In this document: piece by piece, positions 62,196 to 64,000 of the stretch
Layout of the letters: each line of letters opens with the position of its first letter
Numbering within the stretch: the stretch's first letter is position 1
Made by a program: the position numbers and the translations under genes
Notes under the pieces: generated by a model
Seen by the model: the letters and a program-made list of their open reading frames with translations, nothing else
What the model was told of the DNA's origin: nothing
Databases searched by the model: none
Origin: Gammaproteobacteria bacterium
Lineage (GTDB): Bacteria; Pseudomonadota; Gammaproteobacteria; Competibacterales; Competibacteraceae
Length of the DNA stretch: 64,000 nt
Assembly: GCA_024235035.1 (NCBI GenBank)
Contig: JACKNE010000009.1
Coordinates: 62,001-126,000, forward strand
Direction of reading: 5' to 3'

Positions 62196-63326
62196 CTAAT
62201 CAGTGGGCGCTGACCCTTCCTGGTAAACCGTTACCCGGTTGCGACCATTGTCCTTAGCGGTATAGAGCGCCCGATCCGCGACCTTGAACAGTTCGCCCAC
62301 GGTCAGTTTTCGCGCGGCGAACACACAACCGCCGATGCTGACCGTGAAGCGCAACATCTGGTCATTTGTCAGCGGCAGCGCTGTTTGGGCGATGATCGTC
62401 CGCAGACGTTCAGCAATCTCAAATGCCGCTGGAAAACCGGTTTGCGGCAATAGGACCGCAAACTCCTCGCCACCGATTCGCCCGACGACATCCACTTCAC
62501 GGACGTGAGCGCGGCATAATCGGCTGATGAGCTGCAAAACCTCATCGCCAACAGCGTGCCCGTAGGTATCATTGACGACCTTGAAATGATCCGCATCCAA
62601 AATCAGCAGGCCAATTTCCAACCGGTAACGGCTGGCGCGACACAGTTCCTGCTCGCACAATTCCAGAAAACGCCGCCGGTTATACAAACCGGTCAAGCTG
62701 TCGGTCATCGCCAGCTGCTGGAGTTCTTCCAGCATTCGCCTACGTTCGGTAATATCGGAAAGGATACCTTCTACCCTGGCGTCGGTGTGCCGGGGATCGG
62801 GCGGACGCACTCGAGCGCTGATTTCCACCCAGCGAACGGTTCCATCCTGGCGAAGCATCTGCATCTGCAAATGGTTGACCTCACCATCCTCTGTCAGAGC
62901 ACTAAACAAGCGTTCCTTATCGTTACTGTCTAGAAAAGGCCATTGTTCACTGATCTGATACGCCTTAACAAATGCTTTCGGCGCCGAGTAACCCAAAATA
63001 TGCGCCATCGCTGGGTTGGCGCATAGTAACCGGCCATCCAGTCGAGCGATAAAAATACCCTCGCTGGCATTCTCGAACAGTGAACGATATTTCTCCTCGC
63101 TCTTCTGCAAGCGCTCATTCACATGGTTAAGTTCCTGCTGCATTCGGTCGCCGACCCGGATGAGATAACGCACATGACGCAGTAAGCGAGCGTACTGTCG
63201 AATCAATTCTGTAAAAGGTGCGGCGCAGGATCCAAGTGCTTCATCGTGTAATATCGCTTGCGCAGCTTCCAGAGCCTGCTCTTCACTTTCCAACAGATTA
63301 GCGTCTTCCAAATCCCCAGAATTCAC
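62196..63326 (-). CDS. siaD: PAS-GGDEF diguanylate cyclase, SiaD-like
   Basis: A 376-residue protein. The N-terminal ~75 residues are helical, followed by a PAS domain (~80-190, SLFENASEGIFIARLDGRLL). The C-terminal GGDEF domain has the active site GGEEF and an inhibitory RxxD site (REVD) five residues before it. It should make cyclic di-GMP and be product-inhibited. The start is a GTG overlapping the siaC stop by 4 bp. Its place after siaB and siaC indicates SiaD, although the PAS domain is not in the Pseudomonas SiaD I know. Confidence 0.88.
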   Translation of the reverse strand: MNSGDLEDANLLESEEQALEAAQAILHDEALGSCAAPFTELIRQYARLLRHVRYLIRVGDRMQQELNHVNERLQKSEEKYRSLFENASEGIFIARLDGRLLCANPAMAHILGYSAPKAFVKAYQISEQWPFLDSNDKERLFSALTEDGEVNHLQMQMLRQDGTVRWVEISARVRPPDPRHTDARVEGILSDITERRRMLEELQQLAMTDSLTGLYNRRRFLELCEQELCRASRYRLEIGLLILDADHFKVVNDTYGHAVGDEVLQLISRLCRAHVREVDVVGRIGGEEFAVLLPQTGFPAAFEIAERLRTIIAQTALPLTNDQMLRFTVSIGGCVFAARKLTVGELFKVADRALYTAKDNGRNRVTVYQEGSAPTD

Positions 63327-63721
63327 GAGAGCTCCTGGGGTCGTTCCACCAGATTGAACGTCAAAGCTTCCAATTCCTCACTCAGATCCTGTCCACATTC
63401 GAGAATCGTCTCGTTATCGGGATCATAACGCCAGTTGACGACGACTGGCGCACCATCCTGAGCGACCTGGTCCAGCAGATCGAACAAATTCAGCATCACC
63501 TTGGTGCTACTGCTATTGAGATAGAGAATTTCCAGATCGACTTGCACTGTAGCTGCTGGGTCATGTTCAGCCAGAAACTCCTTCAACCAGGCGAACACCG
63601 GCGCATAAAACGCGGCGGCGTTTTCAGGATAGGATTCGCCACGTATTTGCAACCAACTGGTTTCGGCATCGAATGCGATCGCTGGTGATGATCGAGTAGC
63701 TTCAATAATCAGCTTATCCAT
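63323..63721 (-). CDS. siaC: SiaC-family (DUF1987) signalling protein
   Basis: A 132-residue protein of the SiaC/DUF1987 family. Core: LIIEATRSSPAIAFDAETSW, then FYAPVFAWLKEFL and DLEILYLNSSSTKVMLNLF. The serine/threonine-rich YLNSSSTK is where SiaB would phosphorylate it. In Pseudomonas SiaC binds and activates the diguanylate cyclase SiaD when unphosphorylated. The ATG overlaps the siaB stop by one base (TGATG). Confidence 0.9.
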   Translation of the reverse strand: MDKLIIEATRSSPAIAFDAETSWLQIRGESYPENAAAFYAPVFAWLKEFLAEHDPAATVQVDLEILYLNSSSTKVMLNLFDLLDQVAQDGAPVVVNWRYDPDNETILECGQDLSEELEALTFNLVERPQELS

Positions 63722-64000
63722 CAAATCACCACTCTCAGCGTAAAGAAAACCCCTGCATCGACGGTAGTCAATGCGTACTGTAGCGGCATGGTTGCTTTGC
63801 GCGCCATTTCAATCAAGCCGAGACCACCGCCGCCTGCTTCGCTCAGCGGTTGACGCAGTTTTTGCTTGTGCAAAGCCTTCAAACCCGCTTTATCCAACGC
63901 CCGTAATTGTTCCAGATAAACCACCAACGGTGCGACATCGATTTGGACCATCAAATTTCCTGAACTGACAACATAGCGCTCGCCGTCACGAGCAATGACC
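63721..64000 (-). CDS. siaB: SiaB-family (DUF6272) kinase, 5' part outside window
   Basis: The C-terminal ~92 residues of a protein whose frame is open to the right edge. DKAGLKALHKQKLRQPLSEA and GGGGLGLIEMARKAT match the SiaB/DUF6272 end, including the GxGLGLIE nucleotide-box-like element. In Pseudomonas SiaB phosphorylates SiaC. The gene is cut by the window; siaA should lie beyond. Confidence 0.82.
   Translation of the reverse strand, partial: VIARDGERYVVSSGNLMVQIDVAPLVVYLEQLRALDKAGLKALHKQKLRQPLSEAGGGGLGLIEMARKATMPLQYALTTVDAGVFFTLRVVI

Overview
The window is a bacterial chromosome segment. The gene set points to a Gram-negative gammaproteobacterium: LPS-core type glycosyltransferases, a WaaL-like ligase, rpsT divergent from murJ, GlnE and PilH- and SiaBCD-type signalling proteins. 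Wax-ester/triacylglycerol synthases, a phasin, IcmF and a glycogen branching enzyme suggest a storage-polymer accumulating lineage. Something near Candidatus Competibacter/Contendobacter is possible, but that is inference from gene content only. Most of the window is GC-rich and densely coding. Three AT-rich stretches (about 32.9-33.7 kb, 43.4-43.8 kb and part of 18.3-18.8 kb) stand out. No rRNA, tRNA, CRISPR array or intact insertion sequence was recognised.

Layout: 1-6.5 kb is a neutral-lipid block (FadD acyl-CoA ligase, PhaD-like TetR regulator, patatin-like phospholipase, WS/DGAT acyltransferase, phasin, second WS/DGAT). 6.7-7.8 kb has two uncharacterised small proteins. 7.8-16.3 kb is housekeeping metabolism: serA, serC, galU, ackA, a cytosolic BtuF-like metal-receptor protein, rpsT, murJ and a squalene/phytoene-synthase-like protein lacking most catalytic aspartates. 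16.4-18.3 kb has small uncharacterised proteins and a protein with EF-hand-like calcium loops. 18.8-23.3 kb holds the fused isobutyryl-CoA mutase icmF and a divergent AraC regulator. 23.3-28.2 kb holds an O-antigen-ligase-like membrane protein with an inserted beta-sandwich domain, and glgB. 28.4-30.9 kb holds prmC, tmk and two hypothetical genes.

31.0-43.4 kb is the most unusual part. A CTP-type nucleotidyltransferase overlaps a TPR-LicD fusion. Beyond an AT-rich gap lies a three-gene, same-strand surface island: a 2041-residue multi-domain secreted protein, a PEP-CTERM protein and a 1015-residue transglutaminase-fold protein without the catalytic cysteine. The last ends in an AT-rich, very hydrophobic tail, an architecture like polymorphic secreted toxins. 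A divergent AT-rich region with an 18-bp perfect palindrome separates this island from a VWA lipoprotein / sigma factor / anti-sigma-like cluster (43.9-47.0 kb).

47.0-50.0 kb carries a PilH-like response regulator, DUF2760 and an Hsp70-like ATPase. 50.2-56.4 kb is an LPS/cell-surface glycan cluster: KdtX-like GT2, two GT4 enzymes, a WaaL-like ligase, a GT9 heptosyltransferase and an ELM1-family protein. 56.4-62.0 kb has a zinc-finger protein, ilvE, glnE and a YdgA-like DUF945 protein. The right edge is a siaD-siaC-siaB signalling operon cut by the window end.
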